The translations under genes were made by a program, and so were the position numbers. This document shows positions 28,034-36,329 of a DNA stretch of 64,000 nucleotides, piece after piece. The notes beneath the pieces were generated by a model. It searched no databases and was not told the origin of the DNA. It saw nothing but the letters and a program-made list of their open reading frames with translations. The stretch's first letter is position 1, and each line of letters starts with the position of its first letter. Source of the DNA: Roseovarius mucosus DSM 17069 (GTDB lineage Bacteria; Pseudomonadota; Alphaproteobacteria; Rhodobacterales; Rhodobacteraceae); contig NZ_KN293984.1 in assembly GCF_000768555.3 (NCBI RefSeq), forward strand, positions 85,898 through 149,897. The letters are read 5' to 3'.

Positions 28034-29146
28034 TCAGGCGCCCTTGTAGTCGGACCAGAAGTCGTTCCAGTCCTCCAGGCTTTGCTGCACGGGCAACTGA
28101 CGATACCGGATGCGCCCCTCGCGGATCATGTCCATCGCGTTATACTGGCCCAGCACCATGTTCTGCCGCTTGGCCTCGGCGGGGTTGGTGGCGTTCAGCA
28201 CCTCCCAGCCTTTCTTGTTGGGGATCAGCGCCGGATAGGCCGCCATATCGGCCGATTTCGCCTGTCCTTCGGCCGAGGTGATCCATTGAATCCACTTGCG
28301 CGCCATGTCGTAATTCTGCGTGCCCTTGCCGATCGAAAAGGACTCTGTCCACTGCAACCCACCCTCTTCGGGGATCGTGGTGCGGACCTTGGTGCCATTC
28401 TTTTCCAAGACCCCGGTGATCCAGTCTCCGATCCCGGCAAAGGCCAGCATCTGCCCGTCATTGAGCGACGAGAACGTGCCGCCATAGTCAAAGAACCCGC
28501 CGACCTGACCGCGCAGCGCCATCGTGGCCTCCTGCACCTTGTCCCAGCCCGCCTCGTCAATGTCATAGGCCGACGCATTGCCCGCCGCGAGGCTCATTTG
28601 CCCGAGGTTCGGCAGATGCCAATCGAAATGCCCCAACTTGCCGGTCACGCGGGAATCCGAAAACACCGCATAGCTGGCCGCGTCCTTTTCGCTCAGCACA
28701 TCGGTGTTATGCGCCACCCCCAGAAAACCAAACCGCGTGATGACGGAATAGAGGGTGTCGCCCTGCCAATGGCCGGGGAATTTCTGGAACTCGGGGTAGA
28801 AATCGTCAAAGGCATAGTCGGCGGCATCCAGCGGCTCGATATAGCCTGCCGCGTTCAACTGCTGCACATACTCCGCGTCCGACAGGATCACATCATAGGT
28901 GCCCGCGGGCGATTGCGCGATCAGACCCAGCATATTGTCGCCGCCGGTATAGTATTTCGGCGTAAACTTGACGTTGTTCTCTTCCTCGAAGGCGCCCACG
29001 ATGTCGGGCTCTGCATGGCCATACCAAGCCAGCATCGACAGGTTGACGGTCTGCGCCGCCGCCCGGATAGACAGGAAGGGCGTGGCCAGCGCGGCCCCGG
29101 CGGTCATTTTCAAAAGGTGGCGGCGGGTTGGGGATTTCAGGGTCAT
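28034..29146 (-). CDS. Polyamine-type ABC substrate-binding protein of the creatine(ine) cluster
   Basis: A 370-residue periplasmic binding protein (PotD/PotF-like fold, family SBP_bac). The N-terminus has RRHLLKM followed by a hydrophobic stretch (about residues 8-31), a Tat-like or Sec signal with cleavage near AAAQ. The start at 29146 is preferred because GGAGACCC lies upstream of this ATG; an ATG at 29158 is possible. It is the first transporter gene after creatininase (44-base gap), so its ligand is probably creatinine, creatine or a related guanidino compound, but ligand specificity cannot be read from the sequence. Confidence 0.8.
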   Translation of the reverse strand: MTLKSPTRRHLLKMTAGAALATPFLSIRAAAQTVNLSMLAWYGHAEPDIVGAFEEENNVKFTPKYYTGGDNMLGLIAQSPAGTYDVILSDAEYVQQLNAAGYIEPLDAADYAFDDFYPEFQKFPGHWQGDTLYSVITRFGFLGVAHNTDVLSEKDAASYAVFSDSRVTGKLGHFDWHLPNLGQMSLAAGNASAYDIDEAGWDKVQEATMALRGQVGGFFDYGGTFSSLNDGQMLAFAGIGDWITGVLEKNGTKVRTTIPEEGGLQWTESFSIGKGTQNYDMARKWIQWITSAEGQAKSADMAAYPALIPNKKGWEVLNATNPAEAKRQNMVLGQYNAMDMIREGRIRYRQLPVQQSLEDWNDFWSDYKGA

Positions 29147-29190
29147 GTGGGTCTCCATGTTGGCAGGTATTTTTATTTGATTAAAAGGGT

Positions 29191-29991
29191 TTATTCGGCG
29201 GCCACACGGTTCCGCGTGGCGAACTCGGTGCGCAGCGCCGTGACAATGCCGCGCGTGCAGACGTCCAGCAGGATGTCCCCCTTCTCCGCCGTGGCATTCT
29301 TGGGCGAGGACAGCGTGCCGCTTGCCGGTGTCCAGTCGGGATGCGGCGGGTAGACGTCATAGGGCGGGAAACTCGCGGGTGCATGATCCACGGCCCGTTC
29401 CAGCGATACGAGGTCCGGATAGAGCCGCAGCATCAGCGAGGTTTCCAACACCCCGCCGTGCTCGATATCCCAACCCAGAAACCCCTCGGGATAGAGCTTG
29501 GCAATCGCGGCCTGATCGACGAAATCCCAATAGGACAGCAGCACGACCTTGGTGTCATGGATGCCCGACCAGCCCAATTCGCGCAGCGCAAGGTCAATAC
29601 CCTCGGCGATGAACCAGGAATTCTCGAAATGGCCATTCACGATGCAGATCTGGCGATTGCCATGGCGCGCGAACTCGCGGATCACATCCTTGAGCGCATT
29701 CACAAGGCTCGCACCATCAAGGCTGGTCGTGCCCGGAAAGAAATTACCGCCGCCGGATTTCTGCTGCGACTTGTAGCCATAGGTAAAGGGCGGCGCCACC
29801 AGCCCGCCCACCTCTGCCGCCGCACGCCGCGCGAATTCCGTGGGCAAGAGCACATCGACATGCATCGGCATATGATGACCGTGCTGCTCCATCGACCCAA
29901 GCGGGATGAGAATCGGAACAGACCCCCGCGCCACCCGGCGCTGATACTCGGGCCAGGGTAATTCTGCTGCAAAAACGGTATCTTGGGCCAT
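29191..29991 (-). CDS. Creatininase (creatinine amidohydrolase)
   Basis: A 266-residue enzyme that interconverts creatinine and creatine, needing two metal ions. The protein aligns with Pseudomonas creatininase across its length, including EQHGHHMPMHVDVLLPT, YGYKSQQKSGGGNFFPGTTS and VLLSYWDFV. The five metal-ligand positions of the Pseudomonas enzyme (E34, H36, D45, H120, E122) are present here one residue later: E35, H37, D46, H121 and E123. The ATG at 29991 is chosen from homology; the longer frame crosses the divergent promoter. It heads the leftward operon with the ABC importer and is divergent from a LysR gene. Confidence 0.92.
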   Translation of the reverse strand: MAQDTVFAAELPWPEYQRRVARGSVPILIPLGSMEQHGHHMPMHVDVLLPTEFARRAAAEVGGLVAPPFTYGYKSQQKSGGGNFFPGTTSLDGASLVNALKDVIREFARHGNRQICIVNGHFENSWFIAEGIDLALRELGWSGIHDTKVVLLSYWDFVDQAAIAKLYPEGFLGWDIEHGGVLETSLMLRLYPDLVSLERAVDHAPASFPPYDVYPPHPDWTPASGTLSSPKNATAEKGDILLDVCTRGIVTALRTEFATRNRVAAE

Positions 29992-30085
29992 GTCATCGCC
30001 TTTCTTGTCGGATTGACAGACCCTAGAACAGCTTGTGTCATGCGCATAATTCATAGTAGCAATGATTGAATAAGGATTCTTAATC
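29992..30085. promoter_or_regulatory. Divergent creatininase/LysR control region
   Basis: This 94-base AT-richer gap separates the leftward creatininase-ABC operon from the rightward LysR gene. It contains an inverted repeat ATTCA (30049-30053) ... TGAAT (30067-30071) with a 13-base centre, the size and symmetry of a LysR-type box. LysR proteins usually bind in their own divergent promoter, so this is a candidate operator, but it rests on a single short repeat. Confidence 0.4.
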
Positions 30086-30976
30086 GTGCGCCAATTCGTG
30101 AACCTGCAAACCGACCTGATCCGCACCTTTGTCACGGTGGTGGACCTTGGCAATTATACCGAAACCGGTCAGGTTCTGGGCCGCACCCAGCCTGCTATTT
30201 CATTGCAAATCAAACGGTTAGAGGATCTCGTCGGCGCCAAGCTCTTGTATCACAAGGGCAAGAACCTGGAACTGACAGCGCAGGGTCACGCCCTCATCGG
30301 CTATGCCCGCGAGATGCTGCGCCTGAATGATCGCGCCGTCGCCAACCTGCACGAGGCCCAATTCATGGGCACGTTGCGGGTGGGTTTGCCCACCGATTAC
30401 GCAATTGGGTATTTCCAGCGCATCATCGCGGATTTCGCCCACGCCAATCCCGACGTCACCTTCGACATTCGCTGCGACTGGAGCCGAAATATTCTGGGTC
30501 AGCTGCATGTGGACGAGTTGGACCTGGCCATCGCCATCACCGATACGATGCCCGCGCCCTATGTCTCGCTCTACTGGTCCGAACGCCCCTTCTGGGTCTG
30601 CGGGCGCGACTATCAGTTCTCGCTCGACAAGCCGGTCCAGATCATCGCCCACCCCAAGGGTTGTTTCTACCGCAAGCGGATGATCGACGCGCTGAATACC
30701 GAAGGGCGCGAGTGGCGCATCTGCTTCGAGAGCCCCGGCATCACGGCGGTGCAGAACGCGGTCCTCGACGGAATGGGCGTGACCGCGCTCACCAAAAAGA
30801 CGCTGCTGCCCGGCATGCGCGTCCTCTCACCCAAAGAGGGATTTCCGCCGCTCGCCAATCTGCACGTCGGCCTCTTCTACAAACATATCAAGGCCTCTGA
30901 CGCCGCGCTGAAACTGATCGAACAGATCACCGAAGGCGTCAGCGCCTTTCGCAAACCGACCCATGCGCGCAGCTAA
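30086..30976 (+). CDS. LysR-family regulator of creatine utilisation (inferred)
   Basis: A 296-residue LysR regulator: N-terminal winged helix (about residues 6-65, TETGQVLGRTQPAISLQIKRLEDLVGAKLL) and a periplasmic-binding-protein-like effector domain (about 90-290). The start is the GTG at 30086 with AAGGA upstream. It sits between creatininase (divergent) and creatinase (same strand, 102 bases downstream), so it most likely regulates both and responds to creatine, creatinine or sarcosine. The effector is not predictable from sequence. Confidence 0.85.
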   Translation: MRQFVNLQTDLIRTFVTVVDLGNYTETGQVLGRTQPAISLQIKRLEDLVGAKLLYHKGKNLELTAQGHALIGYAREMLRLNDRAVANLHEAQFMGTLRVGLPTDYAIGYFQRIIADFAHANPDVTFDIRCDWSRNILGQLHVDELDLAIAITDTMPAPYVSLYWSERPFWVCGRDYQFSLDKPVQIIAHPKGCFYRKRMIDALNTEGREWRICFESPGITAVQNAVLDGMGVTALTKKTLLPGMRVLSPKEGFPPLANLHVGLFYKHIKASDAALKLIEQITEGVSAFRKPTHARS

Positions 30977-31078
30977 TAGTTATTTCTATTTCTTATTCTC
31001 AAATCAAAGCTATTAATTTTGTTCGAGAACTCTTTGCTGGTAGCGGATAGCAATCCAAGCCAGTGAGGAGAGACCCAA

Positions 31079-32296
31079 ATGCTTGACGACATGCTGCACG
31101 TGACCCAATGGCACAACGGGGAAAAGGATTTTTCGCCCTTTTCCGACAATGAAATGGCGCGCCGCCAGAACGAATTGCGCGTCTGGATGGCCGATAACAA
31201 CGTCGATGCGGCGCTCTTCACCTCCTATCACTGCATCAATTATTATTCAGGCTGGCTCTATTGCTATTTCGGCCGCAAATACGGCATGGTCATTGACCAA
31301 AAGAACGCGACGACCATTTCCGCAGGTATCGACGGTGGCCAGCCCTGGCGCCGGACCTTCGGCAGCAATGTCACCTATACCGACTGGCGGCGCGACAATT
31401 TCTATCGCGCGGTGCAGGGCCTGACCAAGGGCGCGCGCCGCATCGCCATCGAGTTTGACCATGTCTCGCTCGACTATCGCCAGCTTTTGCAGGATGCGCT
31501 GCCCGGCGTCGAACTGGTGGACGTGAGCCAGCCTTCGATGTGGATGCGCACCACCAAATCCGCCGAAGAGATCAAGCTCATCAAGGAAGGCGCGCGGATT
31601 TGCGACGTCGGCGGCTATGCCGTGGCCGGGGCGGTTCAGGCGGGCGTGCCCGAACATGAGGTGGCCATCGCGGGCACCAATGCGATGATCCGCGAGATTG
31701 CCAAATCCTTCCCCTTCGTCGAACTCATGGACACCTGGACATGGTTCCAATCGGGCATCAACACCGACGGTGCGCATAACCCCGTGACCAACCGCGTCGT
31801 ACAATCCGGCGATATCCTCAGCCTCAACACCTTCCCGATGATCTTTGGCTATTACACCGCGCTTGAGCGCACACTCTTTTGCGATCATGTGGACGATGCA
31901 AGCCTCGACATTTGGGAAAAGAACGTGGCCGTGCACCGTCGCGGGCTGGAACTGATGAAGCCAGGCGCGCGCTGCATGGATATCGCCATCGAACTCAACG
32001 AAATGTATCGCGAGTGGGACCTGCTGAAATACCGCTCCTTCGGCTATGGCCACAGCTTCGGCGTGCTGAGCCACTATTATGGCCGCGAGGCGGGCGTGGA
32101 ACTGCGCGAGGATATCGACACCGTGCTGAAACCCGGCATGGTCGTGTCGATGGAGCCGATGGTGATGATCCCCGAGGGTCAGCCCGGCGCCGGCGGCTAC
32201 CGCGAGCATGACATTCTGGTCATCGGCGCGGATGGGGCCGAAAATATCACCGGCTTCCCCTTCGGCCCCGAGCATAACATCGTCGGCAAAGGCTAA
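31079..32296 (+). CDS. Creatinase (creatine amidinohydrolase)
   Basis: A 405-residue cytoplasmic enzyme that hydrolyses creatine to sarcosine and urea. It matches Pseudomonas putida creatinase along its whole length (403 residues there), e.g. YTDWRRDNFY, MDTWTWFQSGINTDGAHNPVT, GDILSLN, GYGHSFGVLSHYYGREAG and EPMVMIPEGQPGAGGYREHDI. The catalytic histidine (His232 in P. putida) is His233. The fold is the M24 pita-bread fold, but the metal ligands of true aminopeptidases are absent in creatinases. GAGGAGAG lies 8 bases before the ATG. The 102-base gap before it is AT-rich and probably carries its own promoter. Confidence 0.94.
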   Translation: MLDDMLHVTQWHNGEKDFSPFSDNEMARRQNELRVWMADNNVDAALFTSYHCINYYSGWLYCYFGRKYGMVIDQKNATTISAGIDGGQPWRRTFGSNVTYTDWRRDNFYRAVQGLTKGARRIAIEFDHVSLDYRQLLQDALPGVELVDVSQPSMWMRTTKSAEEIKLIKEGARICDVGGYAVAGAVQAGVPEHEVAIAGTNAMIREIAKSFPFVELMDTWTWFQSGINTDGAHNPVTNRVVQSGDILSLNTFPMIFGYYTALERTLFCDHVDDASLDIWEKNVAVHRRGLELMKPGARCMDIAIELNEMYREWDLLKYRSFGYGHSFGVLSHYYGREAGVELREDIDTVLKPGMVVSMEPMVMIPEGQPGAGGYREHDILVIGADGAENITGFPFGPEHNIVGKG

Positions 32297-32331
32297 GCGC
32301 CCTTGCGCGGCACGCTTGAAATCGTGATTGC

Positions 32332-32362
32332 GGCGGCCAGTGTCCTGATGACGCTGGCCGCC
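32332..32362. terminator. Candidate hairpin between convergent creatinase and dehydratase genes
   Basis: GGCGGCCAG (32332-32340) pairs perfectly with CTGGCCGCC (32354-32362) around a 13-base loop, 35 bases downstream of the creatinase stop. There is no U-run on either side. It may serve as a rho-independent-like or transcript-end structure for either converging transcript, but without a U-run the assignment is weak. Nothing else is seen in 32297-32424. Confidence 0.3.
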
Positions 32363-32424
32363 GTGGCGCTTGCGGACCGGCCCGCCAAGGCGCTCTTGTC
32401 CGGCGCGCGCGTGGTGCTCGTGCC

Positions 32425-33339
32425 CTATGCCAGCGGATCAGGCGCGATATTGCCACCGCAGATCAGAACCGCCACCCGTTCCCCCGGCGCAGGTCGATAA
32501 GCGCCCGACAAGAGCGCCGCTAGCGCCGTGGCCCCCGCCGGTTCCACCAACTGCCGCAATTCCCGCCACAAAAGCGCCTGCGCCTCGAGAATGGCGGCAT
32601 CCCGCACCAGCACGCTTTGCACCCCCTGCGCCTGCGCGAGACCAAGGCAGATCTCCCCGATCCGCCGCGCGCCCAGCGCATTGGCCGCCACCCCCGACAC
32701 CTCGACATCCACCGGCGCACCCGCCCCCAGCGCCGCATGCAGCGCGCAGGAGGTTTCCGGCTCGACCGCCACCACCCGGCGACGCGCCCCAAGCCAGCCC
32801 AAGGCCCCGGCAATCAGCCCGCCACCGCCCACGGCAATCAGCACCGTGTCCGCGTCCAGCCCCTGATCCTCCCATTCCGCCATCACCGTGCCCTGCCCCG
32901 CCACGGTCGCCTCAGCGTCATAGGGATGCACCTCCATCGCACCGGTTGCCACGCGCCATTCGGCGGCACGCGCTGCTGCCTCGGCATAGGCCCCCGGCAC
33001 CACCTGCAAATCGGCCCCTTGGGCACGGATGAGCGCGATCTTGGACGGGCCCGCAATCTCGGGTACGTAAATCCGCGCGCGGTGTCCCAATCTCGCCGCC
33101 GCATAGGCCACCGCCGCGCCGTGATTGCCGCCCGAGGCGGCGACGATCCCCGCCTCTGGCACGGCCGTCTGCAAGAGCGTGTTGAACGCGCCGCGCGCCT
33201 TGAAGCTACCGGTATGCTGCATCTGCTCGAGCTTGAGCGCGACGGGCACACCCGCCAGTTCGACCTGCATCACCGGCGTGCGCCGCACATGCGCGGCAAT
33301 GCGCGCCCCCGCCTCGGAAATCCGCTCCTGCCATGCCAT
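32425..33339 (-). CDS. PLP-dependent threonine/serine dehydratase-like enzyme
   Basis: A 304-residue fold-type II PLP enzyme. The PLP lysine lies in TGSFKARGAFN (about residue 47), the substrate/PLP loop ASGGNHGAA is at about 68, and the phosphate-binding loop GGGGLIAG is at about 170. The length (about 300) is that of short, non-allosteric serine/threonine ammonia-lyases rather than IlvA (about 500). It probably deaminates threonine or serine, or a hydroxy-aspartate-like substrate. It converges on creatinase and diverges from the LOG-family gene. Confidence 0.8.
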   Translation of the reverse strand: MAWQERISEAGARIAAHVRRTPVMQVELAGVPVALKLEQMQHTGSFKARGAFNTLLQTAVPEAGIVAASGGNHGAAVAYAAARLGHRARIYVPEIAGPSKIALIRAQGADLQVVPGAYAEAAARAAEWRVATGAMEVHPYDAEATVAGQGTVMAEWEDQGLDADTVLIAVGGGGLIAGALGWLGARRRVVAVEPETSCALHAALGAGAPVDVEVSGVAANALGARRIGEICLGLAQAQGVQSVLVRDAAILEAQALLWRELRQLVEPAGATALAALLSGAYRPAPGERVAVLICGGNIAPDPLA

Positions 33340-33420
33340 CGCTCACACCTCTTTGCCTTTTCTTGATGGGTCAAACCCTATACTCCTGATCCCAAAGACC
33401 GAAAGCAAGGATCGCCCGCA

Positions 33421-34236
33421 ATGAAAGACGACCGCCTCAGCCAGTTCCGCGACGCAGGCTCCGACCGCTCTACCGCCGAAATGGTGCCGGACACGCCCCA
33501 GACGCGGGCCCCCGCTTACCGTCTGGCCTTTGCCGATCCCGATTTCATGTGCCGCGACGAATTGCGCCCCGTGCGCCTGCAACTCGAACTCTTAAAGCCT
33601 GAAATGGCCCTCAACGAACACGGCATCCAGAGCACCGTCGTGCTCTTTGGCGGCGCGCGTATTCCCGAACCCTCGCAAAAGGACACGGCGCGCACCAAAA
33701 CCCTTGCCGATCTCTCACGCTATTATGACGAGGCGCGCAAATTCGCGCGGCTGATGACCGAAAAATCCCTCACCCGCGACGGGCGCGACTATGTCATCGC
33801 CACCGGCGGCGGTCCGGGGGTGATGGAGGCGGGCAATCGTGGTGCTGCGGATGCGGGCGGGGCCTCGATCGGTCTCAACATCGTGTTGCCGCATGAACAG
33901 GCGCCCAATGAATACGTCACACCGGGCCTTTGCTTCAACTTCCACTACTTCGCCATCCGCAAGATGCATTTCCTGATGCGCGCCCGCGCCATCTGCGTCT
34001 TTCCCGGCGGCTTCGGCACACTCGACGAGATGTTCGAGGCGCTGACCCTCATTCAGACCGACCGGATGAAGCGCGTGCCCTTCCTGCTCTTTGGCGCGGC
34101 CTTCTGGCAGGGTATCATCAATTGGCAGGCCCTCTCCGAGGCCGGCACGATCAGCGCCGAGGATCTCGACCTCTTCCAATTCGTCGAAACCGCGGATGAG
34201 GCGATGCAGATCATCAACGACTGGCCCCAAAGCTGA
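33421..34236 (+). CDS. LOG-family (TIGR00730) Rossmann-fold protein
   Basis: A 271-residue protein with the family signatures GGGPGVMEAGNRGA (about residue 126) and PGGFGTLDE (about residue 195), the LOG motifs that bind the ribose-phosphate. The LOG family contains cytokinin riboside 5'-monophosphate phosphoribohydrolases and related nucleotide glycosidases; older annotations call it lysine decarboxylase, which is probably wrong. The N-terminal about 70 residues extend beyond the usual core, as in the longer proteobacterial group. It is a single gene, divergent from the dehydratase. Confidence 0.82.
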   Translation: MKDDRLSQFRDAGSDRSTAEMVPDTPQTRAPAYRLAFADPDFMCRDELRPVRLQLELLKPEMALNEHGIQSTVVLFGGARIPEPSQKDTARTKTLADLSRYYDEARKFARLMTEKSLTRDGRDYVIATGGGPGVMEAGNRGAADAGGASIGLNIVLPHEQAPNEYVTPGLCFNFHYFAIRKMHFLMRARAICVFPGGFGTLDEMFEALTLIQTDRMKRVPFLLFGAAFWQGIINWQALSEAGTISAEDLDLFQFVETADEAMQIINDWPQS

Positions 34237-34287
34237 GAGACCAGGACCGCGCCTGCGCTTCTTCTTGGTTCAAATACTCAAATCAAC

Positions 34288-34310
34288 CACCGCCTCGCAA
34301 CGCGGCGGTG
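34288..34310. terminator. Candidate terminator hairpin between converging genes
   Basis: CACCGCC (34288-34294) pairs with GGCGGTG (34304-34310) around the 9-base loop TCGCAACGC, between the end of the LOG gene and the end of the converging deacylase gene. The flanks are only weakly AT-rich (TTGGTTCAAATACTCAAATCAA to the left), giving a poor U-run for the leftward transcript. It is a plausible transcript end, not a textbook terminator. Confidence 0.35.
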
Positions 34311-34314
34311 CCGC

Positions 34315-35349
34315 TCAGATGATCTCGTCTTCGTCAAAGAGGGCCGCCGCCTCGAGATGGGCGCTGATGCCCCCCGCCGCCGCCTCGGCGCGCGGCGTCT
34401 CCGCCACATGGCAGAGCGCGTCACCCTCATAGACCACCGGCAGATTGGTGCGCCCGATGATGATGCCCGTCACATCGGCCACCACCTCGGTCTCGATATC
34501 GCCAAAGGCATTCGCCACCGCGCCCAGCACCGTGCCCGGCTGTACCGCCGCACCCACAGGCAGATAGCCCCGAAACAGCCCGCCGCGCGGCGCGCGATAC
34601 CAGCGCGAGCGTGCGGCGCGGATCGGCACTCCGCGCGCACGCGGCACGCCCTTGGCCCCGATCATGCCCAGATGCTGCATCACCCGCAGGATACCGCTGA
34701 CCCCCGCCCGCGCCGCGAATTCGTCAAACCGGAGCCCCTCGCCCCCCTCGTAGAGCAGCACGTCCACACCTGCCTGTTCAGCGGCCATGCGGAGTGAACC
34801 ATCGCGCAGCTTCGACTCCATCATCACCGGCGCGCCAAAGGCGCGGCCCAGCTCTTCCAGCCGCGTATTGCCCGGCGTCAGGCGGATCTGCGGCAGGTTG
34901 GTGCGGTGGATGGCCGCCGAATGCAGGTCGATGCCCACATCCGCCCGCCGCACCACCTGATCCATAAAGATATGCGCCAGCTGCGACGCCATTGATCCTT
35001 CGCTCACCCCCGGAAACACCCGGTTCAGATCGCGCCGGTCGGGCAGATAGCGCTTGTGATTGAGAAACCCGAAGGTGTTGACGATCGGCACTGCCATCAG
35101 CGTCCCCGCCATCGACATCAGCGGCGTCGCCTTGAGCAACCGGCGCATGATCTCGACCCCGATCACCTCATCGCCATGAATCGCCGCCGACACGAACAGG
35201 ACCGGCCCCGCCCGCCGCCCGTGGATCACTTCGACCGAGAGATTGACCGGCGTGTGGTTGGACAGCGTGCTGACGGGAATATCCACTCGCGCCCGCGTGC
35301 CTGCCTCGACAGAAACGCCACCGATCTCAAAGGGTTTGCGCCGGCTCAT
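34315..35349 (-). CDS. Succinylglutamate desuccinylase/aspartoacylase-family deacylase
   Basis: A 344-residue M14-like zinc hydrolase. The zinc motif is AIHGDE (His58, Glu61) with a second ligand His143 in DLHSAA, and the catalytic glutamate is probably that in LLYEGGEG. Family members cleave N-acyl amino acids or esters; the C-terminal half (from about residue 235) is the beta-rich domain of the AstE/aspartoacylase-like group. The substrate is unknown. The ATG at 35349 (MSRRKPFEIGG) with GAGGATGCC upstream gives the normal start; the open frame beyond it overlaps the divergent methyltransferase gene. Confidence 0.78.
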   Translation of the reverse strand: MSRRKPFEIGGVSVEAGTRARVDIPVSTLSNHTPVNLSVEVIHGRRAGPVLFVSAAIHGDEVIGVEIMRRLLKATPLMSMAGTLMAVPIVNTFGFLNHKRYLPDRRDLNRVFPGVSEGSMASQLAHIFMDQVVRRADVGIDLHSAAIHRTNLPQIRLTPGNTRLEELGRAFGAPVMMESKLRDGSLRMAAEQAGVDVLLYEGGEGLRFDEFAARAGVSGILRVMQHLGMIGAKGVPRARGVPIRAARSRWYRAPRGGLFRGYLPVGAAVQPGTVLGAVANAFGDIETEVVADVTGIIIGRTNLPVVYEGDALCHVAETPRAEAAAGGISAHLEAAALFDEDEII

Positions 35350-35494
35350 GGCATCCTCGCTCTCTTCGTTGCCGAACGCTATGGCAATTCGACCGGAACT
35401 GTCCATGGGGCTTGCAGACCCGCGCGGCTCTGGCCTTTGCCTGTCGCGCATGGCACATCGTTCTGCGACGCCGCCAACCCGAGAGGGCCGCACC

Positions 35495-36097
35495 ATGACC
35501 ACCGCCTTGCATGACGCCCGCCTCAGGGCCGTCTGCGCCGCTGTGCAGGACACGGGCGCGCGCACACTCCTTGATCTGGGCTGCGGCGCGGGCGATCTTC
35601 TCTTGCGTCTGGCGCGCGTGCCCCAATTTACCCGCCTGACCGGGATCGACATTGATCTGGCCTCGCTGCGGCAGGCCCAGGCGCGACTAGCGGACCTGCC
35701 CGCCGAGGCGCGGGCCAAGGTGCAGCTGGCGCAGGCATCCATGACCGCCGCACATGCCAAACTGCGCGGCTACGATTGCGCCTGCCTTGTGGAGACCATC
35801 GAACATCTGCCCTTGGCCGATCTCAACCGGCTGGAACGCGCGCTCTTTGCCGATATGCGCCCCGGCCATGTGATCGTGACCACCCCAAACGCCGAATTCA
35901 ACCCGGTGCTGGGCGTGCCCGCCCACCGCTTTCGCCATCCAGGGCATCATTTCGAATGGGACCGCACCCGTTTCCAAGGCTGGGCTGAGGGCGTGGCGGC
36001 GCGGCATGGCTACAGCATCCGACGCCACGACATAGGCGAGACCCACCCAGCCTTGGGCGGGGCGAGCCAGATGGCGGTGTTTGCGCGGCTGGGGTGA
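35495..36097 (+). CDS. Stand-alone Hen1-like RNA 3'-terminal 2'-O-methyltransferase domain
   Basis: A 200-residue SAM-dependent methyltransferase (motif I LLDLGCGAGDLLLRLA at residues 25-40, motif II GIDID at 50-54). The key feature is VETIEHL (E100, E103, H104) and RFRHPGHHFEW (His151), which reproduces the metal ligands of bacterial Hen1 (E366, E369, H370, H417 in Clostridium thermocellum) with the same 47-residue spacing from H104 to H151. Hen1 methylates the 2'-OH at RNA 3' ends in RNA repair and normally sits beside Pnkp. No Pnkp or Hen1 N-terminal domain is present, so its substrate and role are open. GAGAGGG lies before the ATG at 35495. Confidence 0.75.
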   Translation: MTTALHDARLRAVCAAVQDTGARTLLDLGCGAGDLLLRLARVPQFTRLTGIDIDLASLRQAQARLADLPAEARAKVQLAQASMTAAHAKLRGYDCACLVETIEHLPLADLNRLERALFADMRPGHVIVTTPNAEFNPVLGVPAHRFRHPGHHFEWDRTRFQGWAEGVAARHGYSIRRHDIGETHPALGGASQMAVFARLG

Positions 36098-36136
36098 GGC
36101 CGAATCATGAGCTAAATCCGAGCGAGAAGCCGCGCG

Positions 36137-36261
36137 GTGCCCGTCCGCCGGGTGGGCGCTGAAACGGCCCCGGCACGCACTTAATTCCTGCCAAACACGT
36201 CCGCGTTTTCAGGAGACTGAAACGTCGCAAAAGCGCCCGCCCGGTGGGGCGGACGGGCGCT
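36137..36261. repeat. Pair of related GC-rich palindromic units
   Basis: GTGCCCGTCCGCCGGGTGGGCGCT at 36137-36160 is, apart from two substitutions and a 4-base gap, the reverse complement of 36232-36260 (AGCGCCCGCCCGGTGGGGCGGACGGGCGC). The second unit folds into a hairpin (36232-36239 with 36254-36261, plus inner pairs). The two copies face each other 71 bases apart in the otherwise empty gap between the Hen1-like and peroxiredoxin genes; the unit may be a dispersed palindromic element or terminators of the two flanking genes. Confidence 0.4.
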
Positions 36262-36329
36262 GCGCGGCGGCGCTACCGCGCCTTGATTCCGCGCGGGGAG
36301 TTTGGGGTTAACCTTGAGTCAAGACCAAC

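Noticed and set aside
27218..29353. A 711-residue plus-strand frame across the ABC permease and binding-protein genes.
   Set aside because: Antisense shadow; the real genes overlap by ATGA on the minus strand and show membrane segments and a signal peptide.
32303..32500. A small plus-strand frame with one hydrophobic stretch after creatinase.
   Set aside because: It needs a TTG start, lacks a ribosome-binding site, and overlaps the end of the dehydratase gene. A hairpin explains the region better.
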